A DNA stretch of 64,000 nucleotides from NCBI RefSeq assembly GCF_014168535.1, contig NZ_CP060007.1, forward strand, positions 124,001 to 188,000. The letters run 5' to 3'. Under the pieces are notes generated by a model. The model was given only the letters and a program-made list of their open reading frames with translations. It was not told the DNA's origin and made no database searches. Made by a program: the position numbers and the translations under genes. Positions 42,350 through 49,269 of the stretch are shown one piece after another. Source of the DNA: Lacibacter sediminis (GTDB lineage: Bacteria; Bacteroidota; Bacteroidia; Chitinophagales; Chitinophagaceae). Position 1 is the stretch's first letter; every line of letters begins with the position of its first letter.

Positions 42350-42420
42350 TTGGTTTGTTGCTTCTTTTGTTATTGAGTTTACTACGCAGTTATGGTTTAT
42401 CAGCAGATAAACCAACTAAG
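42345..42420 (+). promoter_or_regulatory. Two mutually exclusive hairpins after the pseudo-kinase
   Basis: A long arm pair CTTAGTTGGTTT (42345-42356) / AAACCAACTAAG (42409-42420) competes with a local hairpin GGTTTATC-AGCA-GATAAACC (42394-42413). The left long arm covers the stop codon of the upstream gene. Could be a terminator/processing structure or switch; no T run follows. Confidence 0.4.
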
Positions 42421-42457
42421 TTTCAACTTTTGAATTATCCGTTCCTTAATTTGCAAC

Positions 42458-43042
42458 ATGTCTTTACTACATCCACTTTCGCATAACCTGCCTTTGCAGG
42501 AAGCGTTGTTTGTATTTGCACTTGAATCGGAAGCAGCAGAAGAGTTTACCGATTGCAGCACACTGATTACCGGTATTGGTAAAGTGAGTGCGGCGTATGC
42601 ACTCACCAAATACATTGCTCAACATAAACCTGCGATGATCATCAATCTTGGTTCAGCAGGAAGTAATACATTCAGCAAAGGAGATATTGTTTGCTGTACA
42701 AAATTTATTCAGCGTGATATGGATGTACGTGGGCTGGGGTTTCAACTCTACGAAACACCTTTGAGCGGTATTGATCCGTTACTGCAATATGGCTTACAGA
42801 TCGATGGCTTGCCATTGGGGATTTGTGGCACAGGCGATAACTTTGAAATGAGCCATACAGCCACAGAATACAATGTAGTAGATATGGAAGCTTACCCGTT
42901 GGCATTGATTGCTATGCAGGAGAACATTCCATTCCTCTGTTTGAAATACATTTCTGATGGGGCTAATGGTGATGCTGCTGATGACTGGAACGAACTGGTG
43001 CATAAAGCAGCGGTTGCTTTTCGGAGATTGTTATTTGGTTGA
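42458..43042 (+). CDS. Nucleoside phosphorylase/nucleosidase-family protein (MTAN-like)
   Basis: A 194-aa PNP_UDP_1 fold protein. Motifs LITGIGKVSAAYALTKYI, MIINLGSAGSNTFSKGDIV, VVDMEAYPLALIA (ribose-binding Met-Glu) and ISDGANGDAADDW (catalytic Asp region) match MTA/SAH nucleosidases and relatives. It is shorter than typical MTANs (about 230 aa), lacking part of the C-terminus, so the exact substrate is open. TTAATTTG before the start is a 7/8 -7 element. Confidence 0.85.
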   Translation: MSLLHPLSHNLPLQEALFVFALESEAAEEFTDCSTLITGIGKVSAAYALTKYIAQHKPAMIINLGSAGSNTFSKGDIVCCTKFIQRDMDVRGLGFQLYETPLSGIDPLLQYGLQIDGLPLGICGTGDNFEMSHTATEYNVVDMEAYPLALIAMQENIPFLCLKYISDGANGDAADDWNELVHKAAVAFRRLLFG

Positions 43043-43112
43043 GAGCCGGGTTCATACAAAGTATCTTTGGAATAATACCAGGTGACGGAAATGATTTATT
43101 GAGATATTTTCT

Positions 43113-43817
43113 TCAACTGTTGGCGATCAATAACAGCTTTTCAACATCGAGGATAATGATCTTGCTGCCGGTTGTTTCTAAAATACCATCCTGTTTCAAT
43201 TCTGTTAACAAGCGTACCACATTTTCTCTTGCGGTGCCAACAAGATTGGCGAGGTCTTTCCTGCTCATGTTTATCTCCACATACATGCCCGGTTTAAAAT
43301 CAACCTTATATTTTTCTCTCAGGATAATGAGTTGTATGGCCAGTCGTTCCTTCGCTGATTTTTGTGTGAATAGCGAAAGGCTGTTCGCTAACACAGAGAA
43401 TTCATGGCTGAGTGTTTTCAACAAGCGTTTACTTAACACTTCTGATTGCTGCATAGCTTCCAGGAAATCTTCTTTTGGAATAAAAACAATACTGCTGTTT
43501 TCTAATGCTGCGGCAGAATCAGGATAATGATCCTGTGCAAGGATGGCATGGTAACCGATCAGCTCACCTGTATTAGCTACATAAATGATCTGTTCTCTGC
43601 CGTCTTTATCTGCTTTGTACTTTTTTACTTTTCCTTCTTTGATAAAGAAGATGCCTGTAGGAAAACCACCTTCTCTGAAAATGATGTCTCCTTTTGCATA
43701 CAGATGTTCTGTTTGGTGCAGCGTAAGAATTGCCTGATCCTCCGGCGGAAGACCAGCCATAATAGATTCACTTTTAAAATCCCATTTTTCAAAAGGGAAA
43801 AGGCTGCGTATACTCAT
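43113..43817 (-). CDS. Cysteine-free Crp/Fnr-family regulator
   Basis: A 234-aa regulator: cyclic-nucleotide-like beta-roll (about 25-130), dimer helix, and winged-helix domain with recognition helix GTARENVVRLLTELKQDG. There is no Cys anywhere, so it has no FNR-type Fe-S cluster, and the cAMP-binding motif is not evident, so the effector is unknown. In the recognition helix the Glu and Arg of FNR's E..SR are kept. It is divergent from the GcvH-like gene, with an FNR-like box between, overlapping its own promoter region. Confidence 0.92.
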   Translation of the reverse strand: MSIRSLFPFEKWDFKSESIMAGLPPEDQAILTLHQTEHLYAKGDIIFREGGFPTGIFFIKEGKVKKYKADKDGREQIIYVANTGELIGYHAILAQDHYPDSAAALENSSIVFIPKEDFLEAMQQSEVLSKRLLKTLSHEFSVLANSLSLFTQKSAKERLAIQLIILREKYKVDFKPGMYVEINMSRKDLANLVGTARENVVRLLTELKQDGILETTGSKIIILDVEKLLLIANS

Positions 43818-43828
43818 TGTAGAATATT

Positions 43829-43836
43829 CAAATTTA
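43829..43836 (-). promoter_or_regulatory. -7 promoter element for the Crp/Fnr gene
   Basis: Minus strand TAAATTTG, perfect TAnnTTTG, 11 nt before the ATG. The FNR-like box lies about 12 bp upstream of it. Confidence 0.6.
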
Positions 43837-43848
43837 CTTTAATAAAAA

Positions 43849-43876
43849 TTGATATTTATCACTTTAAAGGGTGATA
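43849..43876. promoter_or_regulatory. FNR-like box plus overlapping dyad in a divergent promoter
   Basis: TTGATATTTATCAC (43849-43862) matches TTGAT-N4-ATCAA at 9 of 10 positions. A second symmetric element TATCAC-N8-GTGATA follows (43857-43876). Position suits autorepression of the Crp/Fnr gene and upstream activation of the GcvH-like gene. Confidence 0.6.
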
Positions 43877-43906
43877 TGGTTAACCGCAACGGAACACACC
43901 CGCAGG

Positions 43907-43914
43907 TAGCTTTG
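43907..43914 (+). promoter_or_regulatory. -7 element 4 nt before the GcvH-like ATG
   Basis: TAGCTTTG, perfect TAnnTTTG; with ATG at 43919 the transcript is likely leaderless or nearly so. FNR-like box centre lies about 55 bp upstream of this element. Confidence 0.55.
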
Positions 43915-43918
43915 CAGA

Positions 43919-44329
43919 ATGCAAGTGAATAACCGATTCAAGAAAAACCTCTACTTCACACAAGACCATGAATGGATCGATTTTCAGGGCTCCGTTGCTT
44001 ATACGGGAATTTGCAGGTTCAAGTTAACGGGTTTCAAGAATGTACAGGAGATGAAGTTTTACGATGCACCCGGTATAAAAAAACAAGGAGAGGTCATTGC
44101 ATCTATCCACTATAACGATTACAAAATTGAAGCGCATATGCCGGTGGATGGAAAGGTCATTCAGATCAACGATCATTTTTTAGAAGGCAACTATGAACTG
44201 TTACTTCATAATCCCGAAAATTTAGGTTGGATCGCCCTGATCATCCCATTTCAAACAGACGAACGCAATGGGCTGCTACTGCCGAAGGAATACAGTTTGA
44301 ATACAAAAAATAAATACGCTAAGAGTTAA
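43919..44329 (+). CDS. Glycine cleavage H-like lipoyl-domain protein
   Basis: A 136-aa protein with the GcvH layout: YFTQDHEWIDFQGSVAYTG at the start, FKLTGFKNVQEMKF, and a hairpin region IHYNDYKIEAHMPVDGKVIQ with the putative lipoylated Lys69. The usual GcvH hairpin ESVKxxSDxYxPVSG is shortened by two residues, yet the Lys is kept. The N-terminal opening is also shorter and the tail is Lys/Asn rich. It is followed 17 bp later by a methyltransferase, under an FNR-like box. No gcvT or gcvP is near, so this is probably a divergent GcvH used outside glycine cleavage. Confidence 0.75.
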   Translation: MQVNNRFKKNLYFTQDHEWIDFQGSVAYTGICRFKLTGFKNVQEMKFYDAPGIKKQGEVIASIHYNDYKIEAHMPVDGKVIQINDHFLEGNYELLLHNPENLGWIALIIPFQTDERNGLLLPKEYSLNTKNKYAKS

Positions 44330-44346
44330 TCATCCCCAAAAAGAGT

Positions 44347-44952
44347 ATGCACTTTCTTGAACAGAATAAATACAGCGATAAATGGTTTCGTTCTGACAAG
44401 GAGTTCGATAATCTTTATCCATACTATATTAAAGCACTGGCATTTAAACACTGGACTGCATTAGTAATCGCACGAAAGGCGGCTGATTTCCTGGCAGCCG
44501 AACCGAATACATCTATTCTTGATATTGGTTGCGGTGTTGGAAAATTTTGTCTTGCTGCGGCACAGCACCAACCCAATGCATTGTATTTTGGCATTGAACA
44601 GCGCAAATGGTTGCTCCATTATGCGGAGCAGGCAAAAACAGAATTGGCGTTGGAGAATGTGTATTTTATGGAAGGCAACTTCACACAGTTAGACTTTACG
44701 CTTTACGATCATTTTTATTTTTACAATCCGTTTTATGAGAATTTGTCCGGTACCGACAAGATAGATGACAGTATTGATTACTCAGTTGAATTGTACAACT
44801 ACTACAACCGTTATTTATTCAGAAAACTGCAGCAAAAACCTGCCGGTACAAGACTGGCAACCTTTCACAGCCTGGAAGAAGAAATACCATCTGATTACCA
44901 TCTTGTGGGTAGTGAAGCAAACGAGCTGTTGAAATTCTGGATCAAAGTATAA
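44347..44952 (+). CDS. SAM-dependent class I methyltransferase
   Basis: A 201-aa Rossmann-fold methyltransferase. SAM motif I is SILDIGCGVGKFCLAAAQ (near residues 56-73), with acidic motif II in LYFGIEQRKW and motif IV-like FYFYNPFYENL in a position where DNA/protein methylases have a catalytic NPPY or similar; here NPFYE. No target domain is present. It starts 17 bp after the GcvH-like stop and is probably co-transcribed. Substrate unknown. Confidence 0.82.
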   Translation: MHFLEQNKYSDKWFRSDKEFDNLYPYYIKALAFKHWTALVIARKAADFLAAEPNTSILDIGCGVGKFCLAAAQHQPNALYFGIEQRKWLLHYAEQAKTELALENVYFMEGNFTQLDFTLYDHFYFYNPFYENLSGTDKIDDSIDYSVELYNYYNRYLFRKLQQKPAGTRLATFHSLEEEIPSDYHLVGSEANELLKFWIKV

Positions 44953-45014
44953 AAGGCGTCTTGTAACATGTCTTAGAAATTAAACCGTCACAACGGAAAC
45001 CCTGACAACAACCA

Positions 45015-45046
45015 AGGGTGCTGTACCCAACAGTACCCTCTTTTTA
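45015..45046 (+). terminator. Terminator after the methyltransferase
   Basis: Stem AGGGTGCTGT / ACAGTACCCT (10 bp, one G-U), 5-nt loop, then CTTTTTAC. It separates the methyltransferase from the SulP gene. Confidence 0.8.
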
Positions 45047-45140
45047 CTTGTCCAAGATCGATCATTGATAGAGATGAGTTAAAAAGTCAACCTTGAATGC
45101 AATCGTGTTAAGTGCTGCTAACTACTAAAAGCCCGTTATA

Positions 45141-46796
45141 ATGATGTTTCGTCCCAAACTTTTCGATACCCTTAAAAACTACAACCGTCAACAGTTTAGT
45201 AAAGATCTGATGGCGGGGATTATTGTGGGTATAGTTGCTTTGCCACTCGCCATTGCTTTTGCTATTGCCAGTGGCGTTTCTCCTGAAAAAGGATTGTACA
45301 CTGCTGTTATTGCCGGGTTTATTATATCGGCATTAGGAGGCAGCCGTGTACAGATCGGTGGACCAACCGGTGCCTTTATTGTCATTGTTTATGGCATTGT
45401 ACAAACACATGGGGTGAACGGATTGATCATTGCCACAATGATGGCAGGAGTATTATTGATCATTATGGGTTTGGCAAGATTGGGTTCTGTCATCAGATTT
45501 ATTCCTCACCCGCTTATTGTTGGATTTACAAGCGGCATCGCCATCATTATTTTTTCATCTCAAATGAAAGACTTTTTTGGATTGAAGATGGGAGCTTTGC
45601 CGGCGGAATTTACCGATAAGTGGAGCGATTACATTGCTCACTTCAGCAGCATTAATGTATATGCAACAGGTATTGCTGTAGCAACAGTATTGATCGTACT
45701 ACTTTGGGGGAAACTAACACACAAAATACCGGGAACTTTCATTGCTATTTTGGTAACAACGGCGGCAGTGTCTATTTTTCATTTCCCTGTTGAAACAATC
45801 GGCAGCAGGTTTGGTGCCATTCCTTCTTCCATTCCAACACCCTCATTTCCTCAAATAGATTTTGCAACTATCAGAAGTTTGGTGCAACCGGCATTTACGA
45901 TTGCTTTGCTCAGTGCAATTGAATCGTTATTATCTGCAGTAGTTGCAGATGGAATGATAGGCGGTAATCATAAATCGAATGTGGAACTGATCGCACAAGG
46001 CACAGCGAATATATTCTCCTCTTTATTTGGCGGCATACCGGCAACAGGTGCAATTGCACGCACTGCAACTAATGTAAAAAATGGTGGCCGTACACCGGTG
46101 GCGGGTATGGTACACGCCCTTACGCTGTTACTCATTATGCTGTTTGTTGGAAAATGGGCAGCACTGATACCAATGGCAACTCTTGCAGGAATATTAGTGG
46201 TGATTGCTTACAATATGAGCGAGTGGGAAAATTTCCGATCGGTATTGAAAGGACCACGAAGTGATATGGCTGTTTTGCTCACAACATTTTTCTTAACTGT
46301 ATTTATTGATCTCACTGTTGCCATTGAAATTGGAATGATACTGGCTGCTTTCTTATTCATGCGGAAAATGATCCAGTTCAGTGATGTGCGTTTGCTCTCG
46401 GGAGAAGCAGGGGAGAATTCTGACGAGCAGGATAAAGAAATGATCAGTAATTACCAGGTTCCGGATGGAGTTGATGTGTTTGAAATAACCGGTCCATTAT
46501 TTTTTGGTGCAGCGTATAAGTTTAAAGATGCAATGAAGTTGGTGGAGAAAACTCCGATTGTATTGATCATACGCATGCGACATGTACCGATCATTGATGC
46601 AACCGGTATTAAGACCATTGAAGAAGTTTACAAAGAATCAAAGCGAAGAGGAACGAAACTTATTTTATCGGAAGTACACAGTAACCAGGTGATGAAAGAA
46701 TTGAAAGATGCGAGGTTATTGTTTGCCATCGGCAAATCAAATGTAATAACGAGTTTCACCGAAGCATTGGAAAGAAGCAGATTATTTACAAAATGA
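45141..46796 (+). CDS. SulP/SLC26-family anion transporter with STAS domain
   Basis: A 551-aa transporter with about 12 hydrophobic segments (residues 20-410) and a C-terminal STAS domain (about 445-550) with [18 protein letters not shown] helix. The family signature [20 protein letters not shown] and [20 protein letters not shown] match SulP. Family members move sulfate, bicarbonate or other anions; the anion is not predictable here. Two adjacent ATGs (45141, 45144) are possible. A hairpin lies downstream toward convergent SRPBCC genes. Confidence 0.92.
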   Translation: MMFRPKLFDTLKNYNRQQFSKDLMAGIIVGIVALPLAIAFAIASGVSPEKGLYTAVIAGFIISALGGSRVQIGGPTGAFIVIVYGIVQTHGVNGLIIATMMAGVLLIIMGLARLGSVIRFIPHPLIVGFTSGIAIIIFSSQMKDFFGLKMGALPAEFTDKWSDYIAHFSSINVYATGIAVATVLIVLLWGKLTHKIPGTFIAILVTTAAVSIFHFPVETIGSRFGAIPSSIPTPSFPQIDFATIRSLVQPAFTIALLSAIESLLSAVVADGMIGGNHKSNVELIAQGTANIFSSLFGGIPATGAIARTATNVKNGGRTPVAGMVHALTLLLIMLFVGKWAALIPMATLAGILVVIAYNMSEWENFRSVLKGPRSDMAVLLTTFFLTVFIDLTVAIEIGMILAAFLFMRKMIQFSDVRLLSGEAGENSDEQDKEMISNYQVPDGVDVFEITGPLFFGAAYKFKDAMKLVEKTPIVLIIRMRHVPIIDATGIKTIEEVYKESKRRGTKLILSEVHSNQVMKELKDARLLFAIGKSNVITSFTEALERSRLFTK

Positions 46797-46797
46797 A

Positions 46798-46835
46798 ATG
46801 TATGACAGCTATCAGTAACAATAGCTGTCATGCAT
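46798..46835. terminator. Convergent hairpin between SulP and the SRPBCC operon
   Basis: Inverted repeat ATGTATGACAGCTAT / ATAGCTGTCATGCAT (15 bp, one G-U) with an 8-nt loop, between converging genes. No T run, so termination strength is uncertain. Confidence 0.6.
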
Positions 46836-46841
46836 GATCTT

Positions 46842-47339
46842 CTATAGAGATTTTAAATATTCTTCGAGTTGGTTAAGTGTGCCTGTGAATCCCTGGTTCA
46901 TACTTGCAAACATAGAATAGTAAGTATTCTCTTCTTCTTCACTTGCATTGATGGGATAACCTGTTAAGTGCAACGTGGTAATTCCGTTCTCTTCCGTTAG
47001 CGTCAATATATTCATGACTTGCTTTGGAAAAACCAATCCCGGAAAAGGTGCCTGTATAATTTCACCTGTTTCGTTGGCAAAAGAATTGACCCATTCAATG
47101 CGATTTGGTTCTTCAATTGCAACATAATGAAATACGCCATAACGTGTAACATCGCCAGCTTTCATGCTGTAATGAAAAATGCCTTTCGGACGAAAATCGA
47201 GTTGTAATACATCAATAGGCATGTTTGCCGGTCCCCACCATTTGGCTAATGCTTCTGCATTTGCAAATGCATCAAACACCTGTTGCTTGCTTGCGTTGAA
47301 TGTACGTGTTATTGAAAACTGTTGTTTGACTGTTGACAT
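46842..47339 (-). CDS. SRPBCC/AHSA1-like protein (fourth of the operon)
   Basis: A 165-aa helix-grip protein: FSITRTFNASKQQVFDAFANAEALAKWWGP, a central beta sheet and C-terminal helix MNQGFTGTLNQLEEYLKSL. AHSA1 relatives are Hsp90 activator-like or bind hydrophobic ligands. It is last in the ArsR-SRPBCC cluster, 11 bp after the next gene. It is less like the middle two copies than they are to each other. Confidence 0.88.
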   Translation of the reverse strand: MSTVKQQFSITRTFNASKQQVFDAFANAEALAKWWGPANMPIDVLQLDFRPKGIFHYSMKAGDVTRYGVFHYVAIEEPNRIEWVNSFANETGEIIQAPFPGLVFPKQVMNILTLTEENGITTLHLTGYPINASEEEENTYYSMFASMNQGFTGTLNQLEEYLKSL

Positions 47340-47350
47340 GATGATAAAAT

Positions 47351-47791
47351 TTATTGTTTGTTGAGATATTGTTCAAGACTGTTGAGGATAAGTTCGTTCC
47401 AGCCGTTTACAAAATTGCCACGCACCAATGATGGTTGGTTTGCGTCAAACGGTTCAGCAAATTCAAAACGGAAATTGAGTTTTGTTGTAGCAGCATCAAC
47501 TTCACTTAGCTCCCAATAAGCAATCGCTTTGCCACTATAACCTGGATATGTCCATGTGTGCACAAGTTTCTTATTGGGAATGATCTCCAGCATTTCTCCA
47601 CGGTGCAGCCATTGTTTGTCTTTGAGATCACCGGCATACCAATCGAATGTATGACCGGTCGTTAATTGAAACTGTCCTTTAAAATCGAAGTACCAGTTGC
47701 GCATGTGTTGCTCTTGGGTAATGGCTGCCCAAACGAGTGCGATGGGAGCATTGTAAACTTTTTCAAGAGCAATTTCGTTTGCTGTTTGCAT
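47351..47791 (-). CDS. SRPBCC/AHSA1-like protein (third of the operon)
   Basis: A 146-aa member: ALEKVYNAPIALVWAAITQEQH, FDWYAGDLKDKQWLHRGEML and ending NGWNELILNSLEQYLNK. It uses a different central segment (WYFDFKGQFQL) from the others, so it is the most divergent copy in the cluster. Function as for the neighbours is unknown. Co-transcribed with neighbours (11 and 23 bp gaps). Confidence 0.88.
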   Translation of the reverse strand: MQTANEIALEKVYNAPIALVWAAITQEQHMRNWYFDFKGQFQLTTGHTFDWYAGDLKDKQWLHRGEMLEIIPNKKLVHTWTYPGYSGKAIAYWELSEVDAATTKLNFRFEFAEPFDANQPSLVRGNFVNGWNELILNSLEQYLNKQ

Positions 47792-47814
47792 GATGATTAG
47801 TTTAATGGTAATGG

Positions 47815-48285
47815 TTATTTGTTCAATACCTGTAACTGTTGGTGAAGGTAGTTTTCGAGCTTATCAATATTTTGTGTCAGTCCTTCATCTGCTTTGAATG
47901 TTTTCACCACCTGGATGAATTGTTCCCTGCTTTCAAAAAGCATATGCCAATGAAGTTGCGTTTGATTGCCACGTTCTTCAAATTCAATGCTGGTTAAAAA
48001 CGTTGGCACACTTACATGCTCATACACGATCTTTTTATGTTTGATGATTTCTTTAAATACACTTTTGTTTTTATAATCGGTGCCATCAGGTCCGTGCATG
48101 ACCAAATCCCATTCACCTTCCGGTTGCACATCCATTTTAGTGATGGTGTTGGTGAACCCGTTCGGTCCCCACCAATGTTTAATATGTTCGGGATCAGTAA
48201 AAACTTCCCACACTAGCTCAACAGGTGCGTTGAGCAATCTTGTTAAACGAAGTTCCCGATCGGCGGTGCTGGTTGTTACAGACAT
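47815..48285 (-). CDS. SRPBCC/AHSA1-like protein (second of the operon)
   Basis: A 156-aa protein starting at ATG 48285 (MSVTTSTADRELRLTRLL); the frame extends to 48342 but that region overlaps the preceding gene. LNAPVELVWEVFTDPEHIKHWWGP and the block GFTNTITKMDVQPEGEWDLV are nearly identical in kind to the next upstream gene, so these two are a recent tandem duplication. Ligand unknown. Confidence 0.88.
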   Translation of the reverse strand: MSVTTSTADRELRLTRLLNAPVELVWEVFTDPEHIKHWWGPNGFTNTITKMDVQPEGEWDLVMHGPDGTDYKNKSVFKEIIKHKKIVYEHVSVPTFLTSIEFEERGNQTQLHWHMLFESREQFIQVVKTFKADEGLTQNIDKLENYLHQQLQVLNK

Positions 48286-48304
48286 GTTCTTTATTTGATG
48301 ATGA

Positions 48305-48760
48305 TTAGATTGATTGTTCGAGATATTGTGACAGTCGCTCAATATTCTGTTGCAGACTCTCGCCTACTTTGTATACTTCAACAAACTGATGATATTCTTC
48401 CTTTGTTTCAAACAACATTTCCCAATGCATCGCAGTTGTATCATCCTGCGATTCAAATTCAATCGTTGCAATAAAAAAATGCCCGCTGGTATGTTCGTAT
48501 ACGATCTTTTTATTTGTTATCACTTCAGTAAACACACTTCTGTTATCATAATCCGTACCATCCGGGCCGAGCATGACCAATAACCATTCGCCGCCAGGCT
48601 GCAAATCCATTTTTGTAATGGTATTCGTAAAGCCATCTGGTCCCCACCAATGTTTAATATGATCAGGGTTGGACCAAACTGCCCATACTTTTTCAACAGG
48701 AGCATTGAGCACTCTTGTTAAGCGAATGAAGCGACCTGTCTTGTTATTTTCTTCTGACAC
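48305..48760 (-). CDS. SRPBCC/AHSA1-like protein (first of the operon), coupled to arsR
   Basis: A 151-aa protein. The frame is open to 48904, but that part lies inside arsR in another frame. I choose GTG 48760 (VSEENNKTGRFIRLTRVL), which overlaps the arsR stop by 17 bp and implies coupling. Conserved LNAPVEKVWAVWSNPDHIKHWWGP and GFTNTITKMDLQPGGEW are almost repeated in the next gene. Domain spans the whole protein. Confidence 0.85.
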   Translation of the reverse strand: MSEENNKTGRFIRLTRVLNAPVEKVWAVWSNPDHIKHWWGPDGFTNTITKMDLQPGGEWLLVMLGPDGTDYDNRSVFTEVITNKKIVYEHTSGHFFIATIEFESQDDTTAMHWEMLFETKEEYHQFVEVYKVGESLQQNIERLSQYLEQSI

Positions 48761-49100
48761 TCTTTTTCGTTTTTGGTTGCTGTTGAATTTTTTCGAGATA
48801 AGTTTCCAATGCATCCAGTTTCTGTTCCCAGAACTGTTTGTATTGTTCGATCCAGGCCGATACTTCATTGAGTGCATCCAGCTTCGCTTCGCAATACCTT
48901 TCACGCCCTTTCTGTTTAATAATGATGAGGCCGCACTCCGTTAATATTTTTACGTGCTGCGAAATAGCCGGCCGGCTCATATTAAAATTTCCTGCCAATG
49001 CATTTAAATTCTGCGGTTCTTTTACTACCAGTCCAATAATTTCCCTTCGTGTTGGGTCGGCAATTGCCTGGAACACGTCTCTTCTTGCTTCGTATGCCAT
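48744..49100 (-). CDS. ArsR-family transcriptional repressor
   Basis: A 118-aa winged-helix repressor: DPTRREIIGLVVKEPQNLNALAGNFNM with recognition helix MSRPAISQHVKILTECGLI and wing KQKGRERYCEAK. The metal-binding ELCVCDL motif of metal-sensing ArsRs is absent; this subgroup usually regulates AHSA1/SRPBCC genes, as here. The -7 element (49126-49133) lies between two identical-type palindromes at 49109-49124 and 49137-49152, so it probably represses itself and the operon. Confidence 0.93.
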   Translation of the reverse strand: MAYEARRDVFQAIADPTRREIIGLVVKEPQNLNALAGNFNMSRPAISQHVKILTECGLIIIKQKGRERYCEAKLDALNEVSAWIEQYKQFWEQKLDALETYLEKIQQQPKTKKSVRRK

Positions 49101-49108
49101 ATTAATGC

Positions 49109-49152
49109 GTAAGTATTTACTTACACAAATGTATATGTAAGTGTTTACTTAC
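49109..49152. promoter_or_regulatory. Twin palindromic operators flanking the arsR -7 element
   Basis: Two 16-bp dyads, GTAAGTATTTACTTAC (49109-49124) and GTAAGTGTTTACTTAC (49137-49152), with centres 28 bp apart. Between them minus-strand TACATTTG (49126-49133) is a perfect -7 element for the arsR operon. Typical ArsR repressor architecture; binding inferred. Confidence 0.75.
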
Positions 49153-49187
49153 GCAAGTTTTTGGGAGATATTTTTTTGAAGGCGGCT

Positions 49188-49254
49188 TAGGTATGCCATA
49201 CCTATTTCAACCTGCCTGGCAAATTCATCAACCTGTTTAGGTATGGCCTACCTA
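49188..49254. promoter_or_regulatory. Two DtxR-like boxes before the radical SAM gene
   Basis: TAGGTATGCCATACCTA (49188-49204, perfect dyad) and TAGGTATGGCCTACCTA (49238-49254). Both fit AGGT-N7-ACCT, the spacing of DtxR/IdeR boxes. The second ends 3 bp before the -7 element, a repressor position. No DtxR-family gene is in the window. Confidence 0.55.
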
Positions 49255-49257
49255 TAG

Positions 49258-49265
49258 TATTTTTG
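49258..49265 (+). promoter_or_regulatory. -7 promoter element for the radical SAM gene
   Basis: TATTTTTG, perfect TAnnTTTG, 4 nt before ATG 49270; leader nearly absent. Confidence 0.6.
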
Positions 49266-49269
49266 CCGG

